Shown: one piece after another, positions 38,715 to 53,418 of the stretch
Numbering within the stretch: position 1 is the stretch's first letter
How the letters are laid out: every line of letters starts with the position of its first letter
Assembly (NCBI RefSeq): GCF_003545875.1
Contig: NZ_QHCS01000004.1
Location: 186,001 to 250,000 of the forward strand
Direction: 5' to 3'
Origin: Leptospira stimsonii
GTDB taxonomy: Bacteria > Spirochaetota > Leptospiria > Leptospirales > Leptospiraceae
DNA: 64,000 nt
Translations under genes and position numbers: made by a program
Notes under the pieces: model-generated
Databases searched by the model: none
What the model was told of the DNA's origin: nothing
Seen by the model: the letters and a program-made list of their open reading frames with translations, nothing else

Positions 38715-39079
38715 AACGAATCGCATTAAAAATTCTTTATATAGAAGACGAAGAATTGATCCGAGTGATGATGGTTCGATTCTTAGAACGTTTTTTGACA
38801 TCCGTTCGTTCCGCGGAAAACGGAAAAGTAGGTTGGGATGTGTTCCTTGAGTACCAACCGGATGTCGTTATTACAGATATCAAGATGCCGCTGTTAGACG
38901 GCATCGAACTCACAAAAAAAATTAGGGAACACGATTTGAATATTCCGATTGCCGCGATGACCGCATTTTCAGAACCTGAGATAATCGAGGAAGCTCGTAG
39001 AGCGGGAGCGAACGAAGTCTTTATCAAGCCGGTTAACGTGGAAAGGATAAAGGAGCTTCTGCTTACATATGAAAAATAG
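38711..39079 (+). CDS. Single-domain response regulator (receiver)
   Basis: 122 residues, CheY-like with no output domain. Acidic pair Glu12-Asp13, phospho-acceptor Asp56 in PDVVITDIKMPLLDG, Thr in IAAMTAFSE and Lys in FIKPVNVERI are all present. The 4-bp overlap with the kinase gene makes it the obvious phosphate acceptor. With no DNA-binding domain it must act through a protein partner; the di-iron and cyclase genes that follow are possible targets by context. Confidence 0.92.
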   Translation: MKRIALKILYIEDEELIRVMMVRFLERFLTSVRSAENGKVGWDVFLEYQPDVVITDIKMPLLDGIELTKKIREHDLNIPIAAMTAFSEPEIIEEARRAGANEVFIKPVNVERIKELLLTYEK

Positions 39080-39142
39080 AATATTTGTAATCCGACGATT
39101 GTCTTATAACTAAGGTCTTTAAGACCGAAAGGAGTCGGTCCC

Positions 39143-39973
39143 TTGTCCGAGAATGACGTTGCGCAAGCGGAAACGCAGAAAAATATTCAGAGAGAATTGA
39201 CTCTCGAAATCGATACAAACTACGCGGTCGAAATCGCCGAAGACATCTACTGGATCGGATTCTACGATCAAAAAGAATCCCTCCATTGTAACCCCTACAT
39301 GATCAAAAACGGCGATAGCACCATTTTGATCGACCCAGGCTCCATTCCTGACTTCCCAGTCGTAGCCCGAAAGGTATTTTCTCTCGTGGCGCCGAATTCC
39401 ATAGAAACGATCATCTTACAACACCAGGATCCAGATCTTTGTGCCAACGTACCCATCTTTGAGGATTTAAGCGGAGACAGTCCCGTTCAGATCATCGCGG
39501 AAACCAGAACGGTATATTTGATCAAACACTACGGAGTAAAGGGAAGTGTGATTCGAATCGGAGACGAGTTGACTTATTTCTCGACGCCGAGCGGGCGAGA
39601 ACTTCAATTTATCAGCACTCCATTCGCACATTCTCCGGGAGCGATGATAACCTTCGATATAAAGTCCAGAGTTCTTTTTACGAGCGATATTTTGGGCGGG
39701 TTGGGAAGAGAATGGTCTTTGTATCACGACGCAAAGGCATTGGACAACATGAAGGCATTCATGCAGGCATATATTCCATCTAATCTCGCTTTACGTTATG
39801 CGCTCTTGAAGATTTTGAGTTTTGACGCGGAAGTAATCGCGCCGCAACACGGACAAATCATTCGAAAAGAACAACTTCCAGCGATCATCGACGAACTCTG
39901 GAATCTACCTTGCGGTCTTGATCTGATCAAGGACGATTGGATTCAAAAAGCAAGAAAGGGTGAACTGCGTTGA
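39143..39973 (+). CDS. Flavodiiron-like MBL-fold di-iron protein (ODP-type), no flavodoxin domain
   Basis: 276 residues starting with TTG at 39143 with GGAG eight bases upstream. The flavodiiron-type metallo-beta-lactamase ligands are visible: His94-x-Asp96-x-Asp98 in LQHQDPDLC, His163 in PFAHSPGAM, Asp182 in TSDILGG and His236 in APQHGQ. The spacing parallels flavodiiron proteins, but the extra His after the first motif is Leu99 here and there is no flavodoxin domain. ODP proteins of this stripped type act as oxygen/iron sensors in spirochete chemotaxis. Its stop overlaps the adenylate cyclase start by 4 bp (TTGA), so it is probably the sensor for that cyclase. Confidence 0.85.
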   Translation: MSENDVAQAETQKNIQRELTLEIDTNYAVEIAEDIYWIGFYDQKESLHCNPYMIKNGDSTILIDPGSIPDFPVVARKVFSLVAPNSIETIILQHQDPDLCANVPIFEDLSGDSPVQIIAETRTVYLIKHYGVKGSVIRIGDELTYFSTPSGRELQFISTPFAHSPGAMITFDIKSRVLFTSDILGGLGREWSLYHDAKALDNMKAFMQAYIPSNLALRYALLKILSFDAEVIAPQHGQIIRKEQLPAIIDELWNLPCGLDLIKDDWIQKARKGELR

Positions 39974-40953
39974 ACGAGTTAGCCGAATTCGCGAAGAATA
40001 TCGCCCTCGGAACTCCCGAAGATATTATTCAAAGAGAGGAAGATTATTTTCGGGCGTTGAGTAGAATCGTACGTTATCGAAACAAGGAAGCTCTGACTCG
40101 GGAAATGATGAATCACATCGTAAACAGCGATCGAAACAGAATTCTCGAAGAGAAAAAAAAGGCGGACGTACTTTTACAGAATATTCTTCCGGAATATATG
40201 ATCGAAGAACTGAAGCTAAAAGGAAAAGTTCGCCCGATCCAACACGAGAATGCGGTCGTCATTCTTACGGACTTTGTAGGTTTTTCCGATATCAGCCGTT
40301 ATATGAGTCCGAACGAACTCTTAAAGGAACTTTCCATCTATTTCGATGAGTTTGAAAAAATCTGCACCCAACATAGGATCGAAAAGGTTAAGACGATCGG
40401 GGACGCGTTTCTCGCTGTAGGTGGGTTAGGCGGATATAAAAGAACAGCGAAGTTGGATTCTCTTCTCGCTTCCCTCAAGATGATGGAATATACGGAAAAT
40501 CGAAAGAAAGAAAGAATGAAGAACGGAGAGGATGCCTGGGGTCTTCGGATCGCGATTCATTCCGGAACCCTCATCGCGGGAGTCGTCGGGCATACCAAGA
40601 TAGCGTTCGATATCTGGGGCCATACGGTAAATCTAGCTTCCCGCATTGAAACGATCGGAGAGCCGGGAAAGATCACCGTTTCAAAATCCATCTACAACGA
40701 CGTTAGGGACTACTTCGACTGTTCTTATGTGGGAATGAAAGAATTGAAAGGGGTCGGTTCCCACGATATTTACACGATCGATTCCATCAAAAAGAAATTA
40801 GCAAGTTCGGAATCCGTTTCGGTGCCCGGTCCGAATTTCGAAAAACTGTATCGAGCTTTGGAGAAAGGAAAACATATCATGTTGATGGACGGAAAATACC
40901 ATATTTCCAATCCAAGCAGACCGGAGAAAATAAACGTCCTTACCAGAGATTAA
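39970..40953 (+). CDS. Class III adenylate cyclase
   Basis: 327 residues starting with TTG overlapping the previous stop. An N-terminal helical region (~1-85) links to a class III cyclase domain: metal Asp101 in LTDFVGFSDIS and Asp145 in KTIGDAFLAVGG, purine-selecting Lys141 and Asp214 (FDIWGHTVNLASRIE), which is the adenylate-type pair, and the transition-state Asn and Arg in VNLASR. All catalytic residues are in one chain, so a homodimer is expected to make cAMP from ATP. The N-terminal region could receive input from the coupled di-iron protein. The C-terminal ~50 residues are a short extension. Confidence 0.9.
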   Translation: MNELAEFAKNIALGTPEDIIQREEDYFRALSRIVRYRNKEALTREMMNHIVNSDRNRILEEKKKADVLLQNILPEYMIEELKLKGKVRPIQHENAVVILTDFVGFSDISRYMSPNELLKELSIYFDEFEKICTQHRIEKVKTIGDAFLAVGGLGGYKRTAKLDSLLASLKMMEYTENRKKERMKNGEDAWGLRIAIHSGTLIAGVVGHTKIAFDIWGHTVNLASRIETIGEPGKITVSKSIYNDVRDYFDCSYVGMKELKGVGSHDIYTIDSIKKKLASSESVSVPGPNFEKLYRALEKGKHIMLMDGKYHISNPSRPEKINVLTRD

Positions 40954-41068
40954 AGGGACTCTCTTTCCACTAAAATAAATCGAATGAAATTTAAGAATCC
41001 CGTGAAAACAGGATTTACCTTCGTTCGACGTATAGTTCCATGTAAAGAAATCGATCTTCTTTACGACA

Positions 41069-42192
41069 GTGGAATTCAAAAAAGACCCAATCTCCCCAAA
41101 TCTTCTTTTGAAACTGAGAAAATCCTTACTTTCCTGGTTTCAGAAAAACAAACGGAATCTACCCTTTCGACTCAACAAAAACGCCTATCGAATTTGGGTC
41201 AGCGAGATCATGCTCCAACAAACTCGGGTCGCGGCCATGCTTCCGATTTACGAAACGTTTTTGGCGCGATTTCCAAATCCTTCCGCCTTACAAAGCGCGT
41301 CCGAAGACGAGGTGATGAAATATTGGAAAGGACTCGGTTACTATTCCCGAGCTCGGAATTTAAAAAAGGGCGCGAGCCTTTTGGTTGAAAAATTTGCGGG
41401 AGAATTTCCGGAGAAGTATGAAGACGCCCTTTCGATACCGGGAGTGGGAAGTTATACCGCGTCGGCGGTTCTATCGATCGCCTACGGAAAACCATACGCG
41501 GTTCTGGACGGAAACGTAAAGCGTGTTTTATCCAGACTCTTTTTGATCGAACAAGATCCTGGACTCAATTCCACAAATCAACTTTTGGGAAACCTGGCTC
41601 AGGAATTTTTAACTCCGGAATCTCCTGGAGACCACAACGAAGCGATGATGGAGCTGGGAGCTTTGGTCTGCGTTCCCATTCCACTTTGTGGATCCTGTCC
41701 TTTGGCCGAACACTGCGAGGCAAAAATAGCAGGAAGGGAACGAGAAATTCCGGTTTCCAAATCGGTCGACAATTGGATCGATCTGGATCTGAATTTTCTA
41801 TTCTTGAAATCGAAGGAAAGGCTTCTTCTACTAAAGTATCCAGGAAGAAGATTTTTTAAAACGATCTATTCGCTTCCGTTTCGAATGGAAGGAAAACACC
41901 CCTATGAAACGGATCCGATCGTAGAATCGTTGTTTGACGAATCGAAATTGAATATACATTCGAATCGAGTTCGACACTCCATCACAAATCATAGAATTCA
42001 ACTCAGGTTCAGCGAACGATCCGAAGAAGATCGAACGTTGATCGAAAGAACCTTCTCCAAAAACGAGGACATACTTTTCAAATGGGTGCGAGAAGAAGAT
42101 CTTAAGGAAGAATTTCCTTCTTCAATCGCGGGAAAGTTGATCAAACTCAAAAATAAAACGATAAAACAACCGGAACTTCCGGCGGGAAAAAT

Positions 42193-42196
<4 letters not shown>
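41069..42196 (+). CDS. mutY: A/G-specific adenine glycosylase MutY
   Basis: 375 residues starting with GTG at 41069. Catalytic Glu in VSEIMLQQTRVAAML, HhH motif IPGVGSYTASAVLSIA, catalytic Asp in AVLDGNVKRVLSRL. The iron-sulfur cluster motif reads CVPIPLCGSCPLAEHC, giving C-x5-C-x2-C-x5-C, one residue shorter in the first gap than the usual C-x6-C. A NUDIX-like C-terminal domain follows (KSKERLLLLKYPGRRFFKTI). It removes A opposite 8-oxoG. It overlaps the next gene by 4 bp. Confidence 0.93.
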
Positions 42197-43950
<1,754 letters not shown>

Positions 43951-43964
43951 GAAATTAGAATTCT

Positions 43965-44936
43965 ATGACAAAAAAAAGATGTATAGTCACAGGTGGTGCA
44001 GGACTCATCGGATCCAATTTGATTGAGGAGCTCAATCGCCAAGGAATCGACGATATTTTGGTCGTCGATCATCTCGGAAATTCCTCCAAATGGAAGAATT
44101 TAGTGGGAAAGAAATATTCCGATTATCTGGAAAAGGACCATTTTTTGGACATTGCGATTCGCTCGAGTCTATTCAAAGATTATGATATTCTTTTTCATTT
44201 GGGCGCATGTTCGTCGACGACAGAAACGGACGCTTCTTATCTGATCCAGAATAATTTCGAGTATACTAAACTTCTCGCAAAGGAATCGCTCAAAAACGGA
44301 GTTCGTTTTGTATACGCATCCTCTGCGGCGACTTACGGGGACGGAGCAAACGGTTATGACGATAAAGGGGATATACAAGCGCTCAAACCTTTGAACATGT
44401 ACGGATATTCCAAACATATGTTTGATCTTTACGCAAAAAAACATTCGTTCCTGAATAGGATTACCGGAATCAAATACTTCAATGTATTCGGTTATGGAGA
44501 GGGACATAAAGATGACATGAGGAGCGTGGTTCTTAAGGGCTACGAACAGATTAAAAAGGAAGGAAAGATCAAACTTTTTAAATCCTACAGGCAGGAATAT
44601 AAAGACGGGGAACAAAAACGCGACTTCCTCTACGCGAAAGATGCGGCAAAGATCACCGCCTATCTCGCGTTTGGCGGTCATGGGGGGCTTTATAATCTGG
44701 GAAGAGGCGTGGCGGAAACTTGGAACGACCTTGTATCCGCGATTTTCGAAACTCTCGGATTACCAAAGAACATTGAATACACGGAAATGCCCGAAGGTCT
44801 TAAAGCAAAGTATCAATACTTTACATGTGCAGACACTACAAAACTGCTAAAAACCGGTTATAGCGAAGGATTTACGTCGTTAAAGGAGGCGGTGAAAGAG
44901 TATGTAACCCTCCTCGATCAGGAAGAGGGTACATAA
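43965..44936 (+). CDS. hldD: ADP-L-glycero-D-manno-heptose 6-epimerase HldD
   Basis: 323 residues, short-chain dehydrogenase fold with NAD motif VTGGAGLIGSNLIEEL. Catalytic motif SSAATYGDG and Tyr-x-x-x-Lys in NMYGYSKHMFDLYAKK. KYFNVFGYGEGHKDDMRSVV and KRDFLYAKDAAK are typical of RfaD/HldD, which makes the heptose for LPS core. Fourteen bases after the UbiD-family gene. Converges with an ArsR gene. Confidence 0.9.
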   Translation: MTKKRCIVTGGAGLIGSNLIEELNRQGIDDILVVDHLGNSSKWKNLVGKKYSDYLEKDHFLDIAIRSSLFKDYDILFHLGACSSTTETDASYLIQNNFEYTKLLAKESLKNGVRFVYASSAATYGDGANGYDDKGDIQALKPLNMYGYSKHMFDLYAKKHSFLNRITGIKYFNVFGYGEGHKDDMRSVVLKGYEQIKKEGKIKLFKSYRQEYKDGEQKRDFLYAKDAAKITAYLAFGGHGGLYNLGRGVAETWNDLVSAIFETLGLPKNIEYTEMPEGLKAKYQYFTCADTTKLLKTGYSEGFTSLKEAVKEYVTLLDQEEGT

Positions 44937-44961
44937 TGGATTTTGAATACGCTTTTGAAAA

Positions 44962-45261
44962 TCAACCGTAGATTTTTACGATTGTACGGATCAAATCCTT
45001 GTATTTACCGTCTTTTAAGTAATAGAAAACCTGATTGGATTCTTTTCTGCTGGAAAGAATTCCATTGATTTTCATTTTACTCAAATGTTGAGAAGCCGCA
45101 GATTGGCTGATTCCAAGTAGATCTACAAGTTCGCCTACGCTGTGTTCTTTTTGAGAGAGGAAGAAAAGAATCTGCAGACGGTCTGGGTGTGCGATCCCCT
45201 TGATTCCGCGAATTGCCGATTCTAACTGGGTTTTCTTTAATACTGATTTTTCTTTAGACAT
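44962..45261 (-). CDS. ArsR-family transcription regulator
   Basis: 99 residues, one winged helix: HPDRLQILFFLSQKEHSVGE, LLGISQSAASQHLSKMKING and SRKESNQVFYYLKDG. There is no ELCVCDL-type metal site Cys pair, so the signal is not a classical arsenic/zinc site. 178 AT-rich bases separate it from the upstream oxidoreductase gene on the same strand. Confidence 0.88.
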   Translation of the reverse strand: MSKEKSVLKKTQLESAIRGIKGIAHPDRLQILFFLSQKEHSVGELVDLLGISQSAASQHLSKMKINGILSSRKESNQVFYYLKDGKYKDLIRTIVKIYG

Positions 45262-45439
45262 TGTTTTACTCTTTTTTAGATTTCTAAAAGAAGAAGATGC
45301 TTTTCTCTTTAGACTAGATTATTGAATTACGTTTATTCAGCTTTAGTAAACCATAAAGACTTAATTCAATAAATTACAGTCAATTATATTATAATTTTCT
45401 CTTAGTGTAAAGTTCTTTTCTGAAAAAATCGATTTCCGA

Positions 45440-46904
<1,465 letters not shown>

Positions 46905-47533
46905 ATTTCTTTCTATCCCCGTTGATTCCGGACGCTTATCAATTTTCTCTGTCAGTTTCGATGACAAAGAGATTGAATCAATCAAATTCCAGAATTACGA
47001 TATTCTAAAAATCGGGTAAAACCTCGAAAATCCAAACTCATTCTTTTACTCCGTTCGAAATCGGAATTCCCGAATTCTTTTAGCAGGTAACGGCTTGTAC
47101 ATTAACCTTTCGTGAACCTTTTTTTTTCAAAGATTGAAAAGAGAAGTAAAGAATAGATCCTAAAATCAGAAATCGATCGATTTCAAAGTTCATTTTCTAT
47201 AAGAAAGGAAGTTTTGTTTTATTTATAAGGAAATAGGCATAAGAACACCATAAAATTTTCATAAAGTAGAATTCTTTGAAGTAGATCCGGCGCTTTCTTT
47301 GTTTGATTTCGGAAAGAAAACGATAGAATTCAAAATTTAGAATGTTTCCTTGGCGGTCGCGATTTTTTATTCGGATCGGATTCTACGTTACGAGCCGTTT
47401 CCCTTTACAAAAGAAAATCAAACGAGTAATGGATTCCTAATACCAAATCGTTAGCGCGTGTTTGGCGGAAATCGATCCGGAGAAGAATTTAGATTTTTTA
47501 ACGCAAAAAAAGGATTTTGAATAAAAAAATACT
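46905..47533. other. Long intergenic region without recognised genes
   Basis: About 630 AT-rich bases between the divergent HATPase gene and recN. Only small frames without starts or protein-like text are visible; no tRNA, repeat or IS was seen. The recN control region follows. Confidence 0.55.
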
Positions 47534-47571
47534 TGCTATCATATGTATAGCAGTTATATGAAGGGTATAAT
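47534..47571 (+). promoter_or_regulatory. recN promoter with palindromic operator
   Basis: A perfect -10 box TATAAT is at 47566-47571, 24 bp before the recN start. The -35 position (about 47543-47548) lies inside a dyad TGCTATCATATGTATAGCA (47534-47552), whose outer six bases on each side are exact inverted repeats. A repressor bound there would block the promoter; recN is commonly SOS-controlled. The site does not match the TTTG-N5-CAAA box I recall for leptospiral LexA. Confidence 0.55.
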
Positions 47572-47594
47572 TTGTTTAGTATCTCGAGGTAAGT

Positions 47595-49301
47595 ATGCTC
47601 AAAACCCTGAATATAAGAGATTTTGCTCTCATAGAAGAGGCCTGTATTGATTTTCAAAAAGGAATGACGGTGATCACGGGAGAAACGGGAGCCGGGAAGT
47701 CCCTGATCTTGGACGCGATTTCTTCTCTCTTGGGCGGAAAGAGTAGTCCGATGGAAATTCGGACGGGCGCGGCTAAATACGTATTGGAAGGCGTTTTCGA
47801 CCTTTCTCAAAATCCGATCGCCTTGGATTGGCTCAAAGAGAAGGGTTTTCCTGCCGATTCCAAAGAGCTTACATTGCATCGAGAATGCAGTCGAGATGGG
47901 AAATCTCGCATCTTGATCAACCAATCCTTGGCTTCTTCTACGACTCTAAGAGGACTGGGAGAATTGCTCGCGGAAGTCCACAATCAAAACGATCAAATTC
48001 TTCTTTTGGATCGGAGCGAACAGCTCGACATCATCGATTTACACGCGGGTTTGATTCCGCTTCGCAATCAGGTGAAGGAATGTTTTTTAACATACAAAAG
48101 TTTGAAAAAACGTTTGGAAGAATTGCGGAAGAACGAGGAAGAGAAGTCCAAACGAATCGAATTTCTTTCGTTTCAGATTCGGGAAATCAAAGAAGCGGAT
48201 TTGAAAGACGGAGAAGAGGAGAGTTTAAGCAAAGAAGAACGTCTCTTAGCGCATGGAGAACTGTTAGCTGAGAATTTTGAGATTCTTTCTTCGTATCTCG
48301 CGGATTCCGAATCGGCAATTCTTCCTTCGTTTCCGAGACTTTTGAGTGCGGCGGAAAAGATCAAATCGATTCAGCCGGACTTTGGAAAGACCTTGGATTC
48401 TCTTCAGGAAATTTATATCCAACTGAAGGAAATCAATTCTTCCGTGTTGGATGAAAAAGAAGAAATTTTCTTTTCACCGGATCGTTTGCAATTCGTGCAA
48501 TCCAGACTGGACCTGATTTCCAAATTAAAGAAGAAATACGGCTCCGATCTCTCGGAGATTTTGGATTGTAAGAGAAAAGCAGAACAAGAATTGGAAGCGA
48601 TGGAAAAAAATTCAAAGAACAAGGAATCGATGGAGGCGGAAGTTGAGAAAGTCACCGCAAGACTTGGTTCTCTTTCGATTCAACTTTCCAAGGCGAGAAG
48701 GGAATCTCTTGTTCGCTTTGAATCTTCTCTCAAATCCGAATTGGAACATCTGGGAATGTCGGGCGCGGCGGTTCAGGTTGTTCTCCGTTGGGAGCCGAGC
48801 CCGGATGGAGAAATTTCCGCTTCGGGAAAAAGTTATATCGTAAACGAAACTGGATTGGATCAATTAGAATTCTATTTTAGCCCCAATCCGGGGGAAAAGC
48901 CGAGACCGCTTCGAAAAATTGCTTCCGGGGGAGAAGTTTCGAGAGTGATGCTTGCGATTCGTTCCATCCTTGGTGGGCAATCGCATCTGAGAGTGTTAAT
49001 ATTCGATGAGATCGATTCCGGTTTAGGGGGAGAGATTGCGATGGATGTGGCTCGGAAACTTCGAAATTTGGCCTCTAACCACCAACTCATCCTGATCACA
49101 CACCTTCAACAAATTGCTTCGGCGGCGAATGATCACCTAAAAATCAGTAAATTCGTAGAAGGCGGAAGAACCTTTTCGAAAGCAGAATTTTTGAGCTTAG
49201 AAGAACGAACCTTGGAACTCGCGAGGATGATTTCGGGTCAGAGGGTATCGAAAGGCGCTCTTGAACACGCTAAGGAACTGCTGAAAAAACAGGCGGTTTG
49301 A
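47595..49301 (+). CDS. recN: DNA repair protein RecN
   Basis: 568 residues. SMC-like ATPase with Walker A ITGETGAGKSLILDAIS, central coiled coil (~150-370), signature LRKIASGGEVSRVMLAIRSI and Walker B RVLIFDEIDSGLGGE, the RecN arrangement. It acts in double-strand-break repair. GAGG lies six bases before the ATG. The promoter has an operator-like palindrome. Confidence 0.96.
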   Translation: MLKTLNIRDFALIEEACIDFQKGMTVITGETGAGKSLILDAISSLLGGKSSPMEIRTGAAKYVLEGVFDLSQNPIALDWLKEKGFPADSKELTLHRECSRDGKSRILINQSLASSTTLRGLGELLAEVHNQNDQILLLDRSEQLDIIDLHAGLIPLRNQVKECFLTYKSLKKRLEELRKNEEEKSKRIEFLSFQIREIKEADLKDGEEESLSKEERLLAHGELLAENFEILSSYLADSESAILPSFPRLLSAAEKIKSIQPDFGKTLDSLQEIYIQLKEINSSVLDEKEEIFFSPDRLQFVQSRLDLISKLKKKYGSDLSEILDCKRKAEQELEAMEKNSKNKESMEAEVEKVTARLGSLSIQLSKARRESLVRFESSLKSELEHLGMSGAAVQVVLRWEPSPDGEISASGKSYIVNETGLDQLEFYFSPNPGEKPRPLRKIASGGEVSRVMLAIRSILGGQSHLRVLIFDEIDSGLGGEIAMDVARKLRNLASNHQLILITHLQQIASAANDHLKISKFVEGGRTFSKAEFLSLEERTLELARMISGQRVSKGALEHAKELLKKQAV

Positions 49302-49375
49302 CAATGGATCTTTTCTATTGAGATTCCCCGCAAAAAGGGTGGGCGCAGATTAGAAAACTGTTTGGCAGTAACAAG

Positions 49376-49410
<35 letters not shown>

Positions 49411-49413
49411 CAA

Positions 49414-50019
49414 ATGTTTTTAGCCAAATCTGATTCTCTAATTTCTGCGATCCCTCCAGAATCGGTTCCTATCGTTATCGTTTTAGTTTCTATCGTAGGT
49501 TTCACAATCATCATCGAAAGGATGCTCTACTTTTCGAAGTGGAAGCCGATCACCCCGAACGATTGGCGCGCACTCAAGGACCTGTTCCGCCAGAAAAACT
49601 GGGACACCGCAACTGACTTTCTCAAAAACTTAAACAACGGTCCTGCATCCCAGGTTCTTCAAGCTGGAATCGAATCTTCTCGTAAGAATATGGATTCTGC
49701 CGAAGAGGAAATGCTTTCCGCCGGGTTTGCTCAAATTCTTAAGATGGAAAGATTTCTTTCCGGTTTAGGAACGATCGCGACAATTTCTCCTCTTCTCGGG
49801 GTATTAGGTACGGTCTTAGGGATCATTCGCTCCTTTGAAGAAGGTTCAGGAACCCGGGGCGCCGAAGTCGGAATCAGTGAGGCCTTGATCACGACGGCGA
49901 TGGGTTTGGCGATTGCGATTCCGGCTTACGTTGCCTACAATTACTTTCAAAAGAAAAAAGAAGATACGATCGCTGAGATGGAAAACCTTTCCGGTCAAGC
50001 GATCAAATATCTAAAGTAA
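49414..50019 (+). CDS. exbB: ExbB/TolQ-type proton channel
   Basis: 201 residues with three membrane helices. The MotA/TolQ/ExbB core appears as LGTIATISPLLGVLGTVLGI and EALITTAMGLAIAIPAYVAY. With ExbD it converts proton-motive force to work at the outer membrane, usually through TonB or TolA. One base separates it from exbD. TonB is not in this window. Confidence 0.9.
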   Translation: MFLAKSDSLISAIPPESVPIVIVLVSIVGFTIIIERMLYFSKWKPITPNDWRALKDLFRQKNWDTATDFLKNLNNGPASQVLQAGIESSRKNMDSAEEEMLSAGFAQILKMERFLSGLGTIATISPLLGVLGTVLGIIRSFEEGSGTRGAEVGISEALITTAMGLAIAIPAYVAYNYFQKKKEDTIAEMENLSGQAIKYLK

Positions 50020-50020
50020 T

Positions 50021-50470
50021 ATGAAATTTAGAAAGTTCCGATCTTCAGCGGGTAGAGCCGGCCAAATCGAATTGGCTCCTTTGATCGACGTTATTTCTTT
50101 TATCGTAATTTATTTTTTGATGAATGCGACCTTGGAAAAATCAACTGTGATGAAGATTGAACTACCTCGTTCTTCCTCCACTGCGCAGGAGAAGAAAAAG
50201 GACGAACTCGTCATCACGATCAATAAAGACGGAAAGATTTTTTTAGATAAAGACACAGATCCCGTTCCGTTGGAAAAACTCACGGAAAAGATAAACGTAT
50301 TTTTAGGACCGGTGGATAAAAGAGAACCCGGAAAGAATCGTGTGATCATTCGTGGTGACGGAACGGCGAGTTATCAAACTGTAATTAAAGTAATCGATAA
50401 GGTAAACGAGGCAGGAGTCAGTAAGTTTAATCTAGCCATGGTTAGACAATCGGGAACCGGAGAAAAATAA
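50021..50470 (+). CDS. exbD: ExbD/TolR-type protein
   Basis: 149 residues. One membrane helix with the essential Asp in ELAPLIDVISFIVIYFLMN, then a periplasmic domain (LVITINKDGKIFLDKDTDPV, RVIIRGDGTASYQTVIKVID) typical of ExbD. Starts one base after exbB. bamA starts 59 bases downstream, so the proton channel and the outer-membrane assembly factor may be one transcript. Confidence 0.9.
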   Translation: MKFRKFRSSAGRAGQIELAPLIDVISFIVIYFLMNATLEKSTVMKIELPRSSSTAQEKKKDELVITINKDGKIFLDKDTDPVPLEKLTEKINVFLGPVDKREPGKNRVIIRGDGTASYQTVIKVIDKVNEAGVSKFNLAMVRQSGTGEK

Positions 50471-50529
50471 ATACCGGCCTTTAAGCGGTTTGATTCTGTA
50501 AGCAAATATCTGGTGGCTCAGTCTTTAAG

Positions 50530-53414
<2,885 letters not shown>

Positions 53415-53418
<4 letters not shown>

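Noticed and set aside
40984..41388. 134-residue frame before and inside mutY
   Set aside because: It is mostly a shadow of mutY and has Arg/Ser-rich text with no family.
46905..47533. tRNA or small RNA in the long gap
   Set aside because: No cloverleaf-like stems or GTTC-type T loop were found; only AT-rich text is visible.
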